Source: Chamaesiphon sp. (lineage in GTDB: Bacteria; Cyanobacteriota; Cyanobacteriia; Cyanobacteriales; Chamaesiphonaceae). Taken from it: a stretch of DNA of 5,281 nt. The stretch covers positions 1-5,281 of the forward strand of contig JAGVCD010000319.1 of the NCBI GenBank assembly GCA_020059425.1, written 5' to 3'. Shown one piece after another: positions 1 to 5,281 of this stretch. Every line of letters starts with the position of its first letter. Positions within the stretch are counted from its first letter, which is position 1. Both the position numbers and the translations under genes were made by a program. The notes beneath the pieces are model-generated. The model did no database searches, had not been told where the DNA came from, and was given only the letters and a program-made list of their open reading frames with translations.

Positions 1-351
1 ACCATTTTCTACTTCAATAAAATTCACCTCCATATCTTTGAGGCGCTGATTCACCGAGGGATTGTGAATTATTTCATTGGTAATCCAAATCTGCTGTGAT
101 GGAAAATGCTGACGTGTTTCGTAGGCCATAGCCACCGCTCGCTCCACACCCCAGCAAAAACCAAAGGACTCAGCTAGCCGGATCGTCACTGCACCCGATC
201 GCCAGGTGTAATTATTGGCGCGAATCTGCTTGATTAAATCGCTTTGGTATTCTGACTCCAAGGCCAAATTGGCCTCTTCTTGGTGGCCAAAACCCTTGCG
301 ATGATAATTGTCAGAATGATTCAGAGATCGCTTAAATGCTTTGGTATCCAT
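1..351 (-). CDS. ispH: 4-hydroxy-3-methylbut-2-enyl diphosphate reductase IspH, N-terminal part (runs off left edge)
   Basis: IspH reduces HMBPP to IPP and DMAPP, the final step of the MEP isoprenoid pathway that supplies carotenoids, phytol and quinone tails. It is a soluble iron-sulfur enzyme; in cyanobacteria the electrons probably come from ferredoxin. The minus strand reads open for 117 codons from the ATG at 351 to the window edge. The protein begins [10 protein letters not shown], the start I recall for cyanobacterial IspH. A leader of about 50 residues precedes the catalytic fold. Residues 63-72 ([10 protein letters not shown]) carry C66, the first of three Fe-S cysteine ligands, and residues 92-98 (NEIIHNP) carry H96, matching the conserved substrate-binding histidine. 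The other two cysteines and the rest of the usual ~400 residues lie outside the window. An in-frame TAG at 402-400 limits the start; a TTG at 384 is possible but less family-like. It is co-directional with ruvC after a 215-bp gap, so it probably has its own promoter there, though none is clear. Confidence 0.95.
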   Translation of the reverse strand, partial: MDTKAFKRSLNHSDNYHRKGFGHQEEANLALESEYQSDLIKQIRANNYTWRSGAVTIRLAESFGFCWGVERAVAMAYETRQHFPSQQIWITNEIIHNPSVNQRLKDMEVNFIEVENG

Positions 352-500
352 AGGTTTAGAGTCAGGGCAAAGAAAGAATGGCAAAATTAGTTTTCGCCTC
401 TATCTTAATGTAACGGAGAAAGCCCACTCCTTAAATTTTGATCTGTCACTCTCCACATTTCCTTCAAATTAAACCCAGGTGAAAATCGTCAGTTTCTAGC

Positions 501-516
501 AAATTCATCTGAATTT
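501..516. repeat. short perfect inverted repeat in the ruvC-ispH gap
   Basis: AAATTCA, a 2-nt centre TC, then TGAATTT: 7-bp perfect arms, AT-rich. It lies about 50 bp past the ruvC stop and 150 bp before the ispH start. It could be a weak transcript end or a binding site for a dimeric regulator, but such an AT-rich palindrome can arise by chance. Elsewhere in the 352-566 gap I see no convincing promoter, RNA gene or reading frame. Confidence 0.25.
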
Positions 517-566
517 AATTTGGGGTAGATATGCTTAATAATCTAACTTTATAGGTGATTTTTAGA

Positions 567-1058
567 TCACAAACTCATCCAACCAGTAATCGCGATCGCT
601 AAGGCATCAGCGGCATCATCGGGTCGTGGGATGTAGTCAAGGGCCAATTCTCTGGCTACAGCAGCTTGAACTTCCTCCTTTTGCGCATTTCCGTAACCAG
701 TGATTGCTTGTTTAATTTGAGCTGGAGTAAACTCCAAGTAAGAGAGGTTATGTTGTGCCAAAACCAGCAGCAAAATTCCTCTGGCTTGGGCAACAGCAAT
801 GGTATTGGCCATACGATAAAAGAAAAACTTTTCGATCGCAACTAAATCTGGCTTAAATTCGTCAACAACAGTACTCAAGTCCTCGTAAATGATTTGCAAG
901 CGCTGGCTAATTTCGGTCTTAGCCGGGGTTTGAATGATACCAAAATCCACCATCAGCAGCGGAGTCATACCTTTAGTCGGATTAGTCACAACATCGATAA
1001 TGCCAAATCCCAGAGTGGCCAGCCCAGGATCTAAACCTAAAATTCTTTTTTTTGTCAC
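567..1058 (-). CDS. ruvC: Crossover junction endodeoxyribonuclease RuvC (Holliday-junction resolvase)
   Basis: RuvC cuts Holliday junctions symmetrically at the end of homologous recombination, working as a dimer with the RuvAB branch-migration motor in the cytoplasm. The 163-residue product has the usual length and the RNase H-like fold signature. The four acidic catalytic residues are visible: D10 in GLDPG, E76 in AIEKFFF, and D148 and D151 in [11 protein letters not shown] (counterparts of E. coli D7, E66, D138, D141). F79 aligns with E. coli F69, which contacts the junction, and VAQARG (89-94) is conserved. The start is GTG at 1058; an in-frame TAA directly abuts it, so no longer form is possible. 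There is no clear Shine-Dalgarno sequence. It is divergent from yvcK, sharing a 159-bp region. A possible -10 (TATTAA, minus strand 1087-1082) lies just upstream, without a good -35. A HIP1 octamer lies near its 3' end. Confidence 0.97.
   Translation of the reverse strand: MTKKRILGLDPGLATLGFGIIDVVTNPTKGMTPLLMVDFGIIQTPAKTEISQRLQIIYEDLSTVVDEFKPDLVAIEKFFFYRMANTIAVAQARGILLLVLAQHNLSYLEFTPAQIKQAITGYGNAQKEEVQAAVARELALDYIPRPDDAADALAIAITGWMSL
592..599. repeat. HIP1 octamer GCGATCGC
   Basis: Perfect GCGATCGC, the highly iterated palindrome of many cyanobacterial genomes, here inside the 3' end of ruvC. Its presence and the general CGATCG enrichment of the window support a cyanobacterial source. Confidence 0.85.
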
Positions 1059-1161
1059 TTATTTAACAATTACGGGAATGCTTAATAGGTTATTAACTCA
1101 GTACTAAGATTTCTGTAGTAGTGTAGAGAATATTTACAAATCCACATTTATATTTACTTTA

Positions 1162-1167
1162 TATAAT
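1162..1167 (+). promoter_or_regulatory. candidate -10 element for yvcK-tsaE
   Basis: A perfect TATAAT lies 50 bp before the yvcK ATG, in the AT-rich divergent region. It predicts a start near 1174 and a leader of about 45 nt. No good -35 sits at 16-18 bp; the nearest TTTACA (1133-1138) is 23 bp away. Many cyanobacterial promoters have weak -35 boxes, so this is plausible but unproven. Confidence 0.45.
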
Positions 1168-1217
1168 TCAACGCACTTTTTACTTTCTTTTTCTTAAATC
1201 TTTTTGGCTAGACACCA

Positions 1218-2633
1218 ATGCCTAAAACTGCTCCAAAAACTTTACAACAGATTGATCCAGAAACTTCGCCCTACAGCGAGCGTTTCAATGAAGACACTGG
1301 AATTGTTCATAAATCAATGCAATGGCTAGCGCCAGGCTTGTTCGTAAAACGTTGGTTTATGGTCACCCTAGCTGGGGTGGTGTTTATTGGATTGGGTGTA
1401 GCCATTTGGGTGCGGCTCATGCCCATTCGATCGTTTGTACAGTTTGCTGATAGCGTTTTATACAATGTTTCTACCGTGGTACCCAATCGGGTCTCTGGTC
1501 CGATTATTTTAGCGGTGGGCTTTTTTCTACTGTTTTGGGGGCAAATGCGCTCCTTGCGAGCAGTTAGTGGGGCTTTAGATCCACAAAGTGAAAAAACGCT
1601 GCTGGACATGTTGACCAATAATCGGCGGCGGAATAGAGGGCCAAAAATTGTGGCGATCGGTGGTGGTACTGGTTTATCTACCTTGTTAAGAGGTTTGAAA
1701 CGCTACAGTGCTAATATTACTGCCATTGTCACAGTGGCTGATGATGGTGGTTCTTCAGGACGGCTGCGCCGGGACTTTGGTGTTTTGCCACCGGGGGATA
1801 TTCGCAACTGTATTGCCGCTCTAGCTGATGAAGAAAAATTATTGACAGAATTGTTTCAATATCGTTTCCAGGCTGGGGAAGGTTTAGAAGGTCACAGTTT
1901 TGGTAATTTATTTTTGACGGCAATGTCCGATATTACGGGTGACTTGGAGCGAGGGATTGCCGCTAGTTCTAAAGTATTAGCTATTCAAGGGCGGGTACTG
2001 CCTGCCACCCTCACCCACGTTGATCTATGGGCAGAACTAGCTGACGGGCGACGGATTGAGGGTGAGTCGCGTATTACCGAAGCTGGTGGTCAAATTGTGC
2101 GGATTGGTTGTATTCCAGAGCGACCACCAGCTTTGCCAGCGGTGCTCAAGGCCATTAGCGAAGCTAATTATATTGTGATTGGACCAGGCAGTCTGTACAC
2201 CAGTGTGATTCCGAATTTGTTGGTGCCAGAAATCGCCCAAGCCATTGCCAAACGCCGAGTTCCCTGTATATATGTTTGCAATATTATGAGTCAGCCCGGT
2301 GAAACTACTGGCTATAGTGTCAGTGATCATATCAAGGCGATCGATCATGCCTGTGGTCAGCGGCTGTTTAATGCCGTGTTAGTCCAAAAGACTAGTCCGT
2401 CACCAGCTTGCTTAGATCGGTATGCCCAGGGGGATTCTTTTCCAGTCTTGTTAGATGAAGATACTGTTCAGAAATTGGGACGGCAGATTCTGTCGGTAAA
2501 TGTGATGGAAGAAGATGACAAAGGCTCTCTCCGTCACAACTCCCGGAAGTTAGGTCGGGCGCTGTTTTATTGGTATCGTCAGCAGAAGTCAGAAGTAAAA
2601 GAAGTGAGAGAGCATGAGCGATCGGCATCATGA
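1218..2633 (+). CDS. yvcK: YvcK/CofD-like UDP-sugar-binding protein with N-terminal two-helix membrane anchor
   Basis: YvcK (gluconeogenesis factor, CofD-like) proteins bind UDP-GlcNAc and affect carbon use, cell shape and envelope synthesis in Bacillus and actinobacteria; the cyanobacterial role is not established. The core starts near residue 142. Visible motifs are the nucleotide loop GGGTGLS (148-154), TVADDGGSSGRLR (172-184), PPGDIRNC (191-198), GHSFGNL (225-231) and GPGSLYTSVIPN (322-333). CofD enzymes share this fold, but this protein matches the YvcK branch. It has 471 residues against ~320 in Bacillus. The extra ~140 N-terminal residues hold two hydrophobic segments (about 46-66 and 92-110) flanked by basic residues on the inner sides, so the core should face the cytoplasm as a membrane-anchored domain. 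The tail (about 440-471) is highly charged. An in-frame TAG three codons upstream of the ATG fixes the start. It overlaps tsaE by 20 bp, suggesting one operon. Confidence 0.93.
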   Translation: MPKTAPKTLQQIDPETSPYSERFNEDTGIVHKSMQWLAPGLFVKRWFMVTLAGVVFIGLGVAIWVRLMPIRSFVQFADSVLYNVSTVVPNRVSGPIILAVGFFLLFWGQMRSLRAVSGALDPQSEKTLLDMLTNNRRRNRGPKIVAIGGGTGLSTLLRGLKRYSANITAIVTVADDGGSSGRLRRDFGVLPPGDIRNCIAALADEEKLLTELFQYRFQAGEGLEGHSFGNLFLTAMSDITGDLERGIAASSKVLAIQGRVLPATLTHVDLWAELADGRRIEGESRITEAGGQIVRIGCIPERPPALPAVLKAISEANYIVIGPGSLYTSVIPNLLVPEIAQAIAKRRVPCIYVCNIMSQPGETTGYSVSDHIKAIDHACGQRLFNAVLVQKTSPSPACLDRYAQGDSFPVLLDEDTVQKLGRQILSVNVMEEDDKGSLRHNSRKLGRALFYWYRQQKSEVKEVREHERSAS

Positions 2634-3063
2634 GTTGCTGGTAGATGAAACCGCCACCAGAAGACTTGGTTATGACTTTAGCAAGCGGCTAGTACCGGGA
2701 GCGGTGTTGTTGTTGTTTGGGGATTTGGGCAGTGGCAAAACTACTTTTGTGCAGGGATTAGCAGCTGGTTTGGGCATTACTGGCGCGGTGGCCAGTCCGA
2801 CTTTTACGTTGGTGAATGAATATTTAGAGGGGCGTTGTCCGCTCTACCATCTGGATTTGTATCGGCTGGATCGATCGGAAGTCATTGCTTTGCACCCAGA
2901 ACAATATTGGGAAGGATTGGAAGTAGAACCTGGCATTGTGGCGATCGAATGGTCGGAGCTGTTACCTGATCTGCCTCCCAGTTATTGGCAAATCACCTTT
3001 GCTCATCAGGTTGAGGCAGGCAGAACAGTGGAAATTCTAGAGTGCTATGCGCAAAGCGCATGA
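2614..3063 (+). CDS. tsaE: tRNA threonylcarbamoyladenosine biosynthesis ATPase TsaE
   Basis: TsaE is the ATPase that works with TsaB and TsaD to place threonylcarbamoyl on A37 of ANN-decoding tRNAs (t6A), needed for accurate decoding. The 149-residue product has the normal family size. Walker A is GDLGSGKT (36-43), followed by the conserved SPTFTLVNEY (61-70), the acidic Walker-B-like HLDLYRL (79-85, D81) and IVAIEWSELLP (108-118, with E112-W113 matching the E. coli VEW motif). All key residues are present. The ATG lies inside the last codons of yvcK in another frame, giving a 20-bp overlap. A purine-rich GAGAG (2606-2610) sits 3 nt before it and could serve as a close ribosome site, so coupled translation is likely. 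The C-terminal codons and stop fall inside a hairpin (3047-3061). No tsaB or tsaD is in the window. Confidence 0.95.
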   Translation: MSDRHHELLVDETATRRLGYDFSKRLVPGAVLLLFGDLGSGKTTFVQGLAAGLGITGAVASPTFTLVNEYLEGRCPLYHLDLYRLDRSEVIALHPEQYWEGLEVEPGIVAIEWSELLPDLPPSYWQITFAHQVEAGRTVEILECYAQSA

Positions 3064-3090
3064 TTAACTTGCAGTTAAGTGGCAATTTTT
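3047..3090 (+). terminator. candidate terminator of the yvcK-tsaE transcript
   Basis: Two small perfect hairpins follow each other: ATGCGC-AAA-GCGCAT (3047-3061), which includes the first base of the tsaE stop codon, and TTAACT-TGC-AGTTAA (3064-3078). A TTTTT run comes at 3086-3090. The stems are short and the T-run is 7 nt past the second one, so this is not a textbook terminator. It is well placed, however, between tsaE and the separately controlled nrtP promoter. Confidence 0.35.
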
Positions 3091-3098
3091 AAGATTTG

Positions 3099-3140
3099 GT
3101 AGCTAATGATACGAATTGTATAGTTCAATCCTAATAGGCT
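3099..3140 (+). promoter_or_regulatory. NtcA-activated promoter of nrtP (NtcA box plus -10)
   Basis: GTAGCTAATGATAC (3099-3112) is a perfect GTA-N8-TAC site for NtcA, the CRP-family nitrogen regulator of cyanobacteria. Exactly 22 nt further is TAGGCT (3135-3140), which fits the TAN3T -10 box. This is the canonical class II NtcA layout, with the box centred at -41.5 and taking the place of the -35. It predicts a transcript start at about A3147 and a leader of about 56 nt. Expected behaviour is activation when 2-oxoglutarate is high, meaning ammonium limitation. Confidence 0.82.
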
Positions 3141-3202
3141 AACCATAGTTCAGTGGAGTTTCAAATCACCACCGAGCTAGCCCCGATTCTTATCCTACTT
3201 TT

Positions 3203-4684
3203 ATGTTGGCAAACCTGTTTACTTTTCGCGATCGCTACCGCATCTTGCATTTGACTTGGTTATCTTTTTTGCTTACCTTTGTCTGCTGGTTTAATTTCGC
3301 TCCCTTTGCCGCTGTGATTGGTAAAGAGCTGAATTTAGATGGAGCACAACTAAAAACCATTGCAATTTGCAACTTGGCCATCACCATTCCTGCTCGGATC
3401 ATAATCGGGGCGTTACTCGACAAATTTGGACCACGCAAAACCTACTCATTGTTACTGATGTTTGCCTTGATTCCTTGCTTAATGACAGCAATGGCTCAAG
3501 ACTTTAATCAGTTGGTCATCAGTCGTTTGCTGATGGGTATCGTTGGTTCCGGCTTTGTAATCGGGATTCGGATGGTAGCCGAGTGGTTCCCACCTAAAGA
3601 CATCGGGATGGCACAAGGTATATACGGTGGTTGGGGTAACTTTGGCGCTTTCGTTGCTGAGTTTGCACTGCCATTAGTGGCTGGTGCCGCAGCAGTATTC
3701 GCTGGTGGCAGCTATAACTGGCGCTTGGCGATTGCCATGACTGGGGTAATTGCGGCGGTCTACGGCGTGGTTTATTACAACAGCGTTACTGATACTCCAC
3801 CTGGTAAAGAGTATAAGCGTCCCAAAAAATACGGTGCCATGACCGTTACTAGTCCGGGCAGCTTCTATGGATTACTAGCCATGAACTTTGGCTTAATATT
3901 TGCCCTCGGACTACTGGCTTGGCGGTTGGCTCAACCTAAAATCCATTTCTTAAATACAGGTTCCATGTATTTAGTATGGATGGGATTATTAGGTCTGTAT
4001 TCTTACCAAAGTTATCAAGCTTGGCAGGTTAATAAAGAGATGCTCACTGGTCAAAAGACCTATTCTCCCCAAGAGCGCTATGAATTTCGTCAAGTAGCTT
4101 TGCTTCAATTCACTTACATTACCAACTTTGGTTCAGAACTGGCCGCTGTATCAATGCTGCCTCTGTTTTTTGAAAAAACCTTTGCTTTAGATCACGCTTT
4201 AGCAGCAATGATTGCGGCTAGTTATCCCTTTTTAAACCTGTTTTCTCGTCCTAGTGGGGGCTTGATATCCGATCGATTTGGTAGTCGTAAATGGACAATG
4301 ACAATCGTTTCAGTTTGTATTGGATTTGGTTATTTAGCGGCTACCAAAATCAATAGTAGTTGGCCACTAATATTAGCCGTAATCGTTATGATGATTAGTG
4401 CTTACTTTGCCCAAGCTGGTTGTGGTGGTACATATGCCATTGTGCCGTTAATTAAGCCCGAAATCACTGGCCAAATTGCTGGTAATGTTGGTGCCTACGG
4501 GAACTTTGGTGGAGTGGTTTACTTAACTATCCACAGTTTAACTAATGATGCTACGCTGTTTGCCACCATGGGAATTTCAGCATTAGTTTGTGCTGCACTG
4601 TGCGCTTTCTTCTTGAAAGAACCCCAAAATTCCTTTGGTAAAGAGACTGCCCCAGTGAATCAGGTAGGAGCTTCCCGTATTTAA
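3203..4684 (+). CDS. nrtP: Nitrate/nitrite permease of the major facilitator superfamily (NrtP/NarK type)
   Basis: This inner-membrane transporter of the NNP family imports nitrate and nitrite for assimilation. The 493-residue protein shows a 12-helix core in two halves. Helix 2 contains IPARIIIG with R65 and helix 8 contains FSRPSGG with R349, matching the two substrate-binding arginines of NarK/NrtA. The two glycine- and asparagine-rich nitrate signatures are GGWGNFGAF (142-150) and GNVGAYGNFGG (427-437). The MFS loop motif GALLDKFGPR (69-78) recurs as GGLISDRFGSR (352-362). Two further hydrophobic stretches (about 221-242 and 254-274) lie between the halves; I recall the same in other cyanobacterial NrtP proteins. 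The ATG is the only plausible start, because upstream codons back to an in-frame TAG (3146-3148) include no ATG, GTG or TTG. No Shine-Dalgarno is visible. It has an NtcA promoter upstream and narB 141 bp downstream. Nitrite or related anions may also be carried. Confidence 0.95.
   Translation: MLANLFTFRDRYRILHLTWLSFLLTFVCWFNFAPFAAVIGKELNLDGAQLKTIAICNLAITIPARIIIGALLDKFGPRKTYSLLLMFALIPCLMTAMAQDFNQLVISRLLMGIVGSGFVIGIRMVAEWFPPKDIGMAQGIYGGWGNFGAFVAEFALPLVAGAAAVFAGGSYNWRLAIAMTGVIAAVYGVVYYNSVTDTPPGKEYKRPKKYGAMTVTSPGSFYGLLAMNFGLIFALGLLAWRLAQPKIHFLNTGSMYLVWMGLLGLYSYQSYQAWQVNKEMLTGQKTYSPQERYEFRQVALLQFTYITNFGSELAAVSMLPLFFEKTFALDHALAAMIAASYPFLNLFSRPSGGLISDRFGSRKWTMTIVSVCIGFGYLAATKINSSWPLILAVIVMMISAYFAQAGCGGTYAIVPLIKPEITGQIAGNVGAYGNFGGVVYLTIHSLTNDATLFATMGISALVCAALCAFFLKEPQNSFGKETAPVNQVGASRI
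3228..3235. repeat. HIP1 octamer GCGATCGC
   Basis: The second perfect GCGATCGC in the window, inside the first codons of nrtP (Arg-Asp-Arg at residues 9-11). It indicates that the nitrate block carries the same genome signature as the housekeeping genes to its left. Confidence 0.85.
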
Positions 4685-4705
4685 ATGAACGACTAGCTTA
4701 TTCAT

Positions 4706-4735
4706 GCAGAAATCCCTCTCACGAGGGATTTCTGC
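4706..4735 (+). terminator. perfect 13-bp hairpin between nrtP and narB
   Basis: GCAGAAATCCCTC, loop TCAC, then GAGGGATTTCTGC: a 13-bp perfect stem with a tetraloop, 21 nt past the nrtP stop. No U-tract follows directly; a TTTTT run appears only at 4750-4754. It could be a terminator or attenuator that lowers read-through into narB, or a 3' structure protecting the nrtP message. It is the strongest hairpin I found in the window. Confidence 0.6.
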
Positions 4736-4736
4736 T

Positions 4737-4750
4737 GTACTAGATTATAT
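4737..4750. promoter_or_regulatory. imperfect NtcA-like box upstream of narB
   Basis: GTACTAGATTATAT matches GTA-N8-TAC except for the last base (T for C). It begins 1 nt after the hairpin and its centre is 20 bp, about two helical turns, from that of the perfect box at 4757. It may be a second weaker NtcA site, but one-mismatch sites are common by chance. Confidence 0.3.
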
Positions 4751-4756
4751 TTTTCC

Positions 4757-4770
4757 GTATTGGCTGATAC
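4757..4770. promoter_or_regulatory. NtcA box upstream of narB
   Basis: GTATTGGCTGATAC is a perfect GTA-N8-TAC palindrome 55 bp before the narB ATG. The position expected for a -10 box (22 nt on, 4793-4798, CAACTG) does not fit. The nearest -10-like elements are TATAAG (4799-4804, 28-nt gap) and TAGTAT (4807-4812, 36-nt gap). NtcA may therefore act here at a non-standard distance, or with a second factor such as NtcB. The site itself is clear; the promoter geometry is not. Confidence 0.65.
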
Positions 4771-4825
4771 AGAAGCACCGCCAAATAATAAGCAACTGTA
4801 TAAGTTTAGTATCACCCTTTGACCT

Positions 4826-5281
4826 ATGGCTGACCTGACTAAAACTCTTTGCCCCTATTGCGGCGTGGGCTGTGGCTTAGAAGCATCGCCACCAGCTCGC
4901 CCCGGTAAACCCATTACGCGAGATAGTAAGGGTCGCCCCATTTGGAAAGTAGTGGGAGATAAGGCGCATCCTTCTAGTCAGGGGATGGTTTGTGTCAAGG
5001 GAGCCACCGTGGCAGAATCTTTGGACGAGGGTAGATTGCTCTATCCGATGCTGCGCGACAGCTTAGATCAGCCTTTTGAAAGAGTCAGCTGGGAGGTGGC
5101 GTTCGATCGCATCACCAGCAATATCCGTCAAACTATGATTGATAAAGGCGGTGGCGGCATTTGCATGTACGGCTCTGGGCAGCTCCAGACCGAAGATTAC
5201 TACGTCGCCCAAAAATTAATGAAAGGCTGCTTAAGCAGCAATAACTTTGATGCCAACTCCCGACTCTGCATGTCGTCGGCA
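4826..5281 (+). CDS. narB: Assimilatory ferredoxin-nitrate reductase NarB, N-terminal part (runs off right edge)
   Basis: NarB reduces nitrate to nitrite in the cytoplasm with electrons from ferredoxin, using one [4Fe-4S] cluster and a bis-MGD molybdenum cofactor. The frame stays open for 152 codons to the window end; full NarB has about 700 or more residues. The cluster ligands are visible: CPYCGVGC gives C9, C12 and C16, and GMVCVKG gives C56, followed by conserved K58. SRLCMSSA (145-152), right at the edge, holds C148, matching the cysteine that binds molybdenum in NapA and related enzymes. The start ATG follows an in-frame TGA two codons upstream, so it is secure. No Shine-Dalgarno is seen. 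It lies downstream of nrtP in the same direction, beyond a strong hairpin and an NtcA box. The related catalytic subunit NapA is less likely, because there is no Tat leader before the cysteine motif. Confidence 0.95.
   Translation, partial: MADLTKTLCPYCGVGCGLEASPPARPGKPITRDSKGRPIWKVVGDKAHPSSQGMVCVKGATVAESLDEGRLLYPMLRDSLDQPFERVSWEVAFDRITSNIRQTMIDKGGGGICMYGSGQLQTEDYYVAQKLMKGCLSSNNFDANSRLCMSSA

Noticed and set aside
414..433. GGAG / CTCC inverted repeat in the ispH leader as a regulatory hairpin
   Set aside because: Four to five pairs around an 8-nt loop are expected by chance.
541..567. Inverted repeat ATCTAA / TTAGAT around the ruvC stop as a terminator
   Set aside because: Only 6 AT-rich pairs with a 15-nt loop; too weak to call.
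812..824. GTATTGGCCATAC in ruvC as an NtcA box
   Set aside because: The half-sites are 7 nt apart instead of 8 and it lies within coding sequence.
656..841. Open frame of 61 codons on the minus strand inside ruvC
   Set aside because: It is an alternative-frame shadow of ruvC, whose catalytic motifs are intact in the main frame.
1307..1618. Open frame of 103 codons antisense to the yvcK N-terminus
   Set aside because: No recognisable family or start signals; it lies wholly opposite a clear gene.
2037..2348. Open frame of 103 codons antisense to the yvcK core
   Set aside because: It lies opposite the conserved yvcK motifs and its own sequence resembles no family.
2392..2631. Open frame of 79 codons antisense to the yvcK 3' end
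   Set aside because: Shadow of yvcK with no supporting context.
3235..3438. Open frame of 67 codons antisense to the nrtP start
   Set aside because: Shadow of the nrtP helices, with no family match or ribosome site.
4685..4696. Tiny frame ATG AAC GAC TAG after nrtP as a leader peptide
   Set aside because: Three codons with no ribosome site and no link to the hairpin sequence.
4798..4811. A third NtcA-like site, GTATAAGTTTAGTA
   Set aside because: The second half is GTA rather than TAC; one half-site only.

Overview
The window looks like a piece of a cyanobacterial chromosome. The protein families are of cyanobacterial type: an IspH N-terminus with a ~50-residue leader, a YvcK protein with a two-helix membrane anchor, an NrtP-type nitrate permease, and a ferredoxin-type assimilatory nitrate reductase NarB. 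The hexamer CGATCG, core of the cyanobacterial HIP1 repeat, occurs about 13 times by eye (about 1.3 expected by chance), including two full GCGATCGC octamers. Base composition is moderate, and several genes lack a clear Shine-Dalgarno sequence. The genus cannot be fixed from this sequence.

Left part (1-1058, minus strand): the 5' end of ispH, the last enzyme of the MEP isoprenoid pathway, runs off the left edge. Upstream of it on the same strand, after a 215-bp gap, is ruvC, the Holliday-junction resolvase.

Middle (1059-3063): a 159-bp divergent promoter region separates ruvC from a plus-strand pair, yvcK (membrane-anchored YvcK/CofD-like protein) and tsaE (ATPase of tRNA t6A synthesis). The two genes overlap by 20 bp and are probably translated from one message. 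Two small hairpins and a T-run at the end of tsaE probably end that transcript.

Right part (3064-5281): a nitrate-assimilation block, nrtP (nitrate/nitrite permease) followed by narB (cut by the right edge). The only two perfect GTA-N8-TAC palindromes (NtcA boxes) found by eye lie in the gaps upstream of these two genes. The nrtP box is followed at exactly 22 nt by a TAN3T -10 box, the textbook layout of an NtcA-activated promoter. Between nrtP and narB a perfect 13-bp hairpin precedes a tandem imperfect/perfect NtcA box pair, suggesting that narB has its own nitrogen-controlled promoter. Together, nrtP would import nitrate and NarB would reduce it to nitrite when ammonium is scarce.

No wholly new system, mobile element, CRISPR array or RNA gene is visible. 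The most interesting points are the nitrogen-control architecture, the membrane anchor on YvcK, and the two extra hydrophobic segments in the middle of NrtP.
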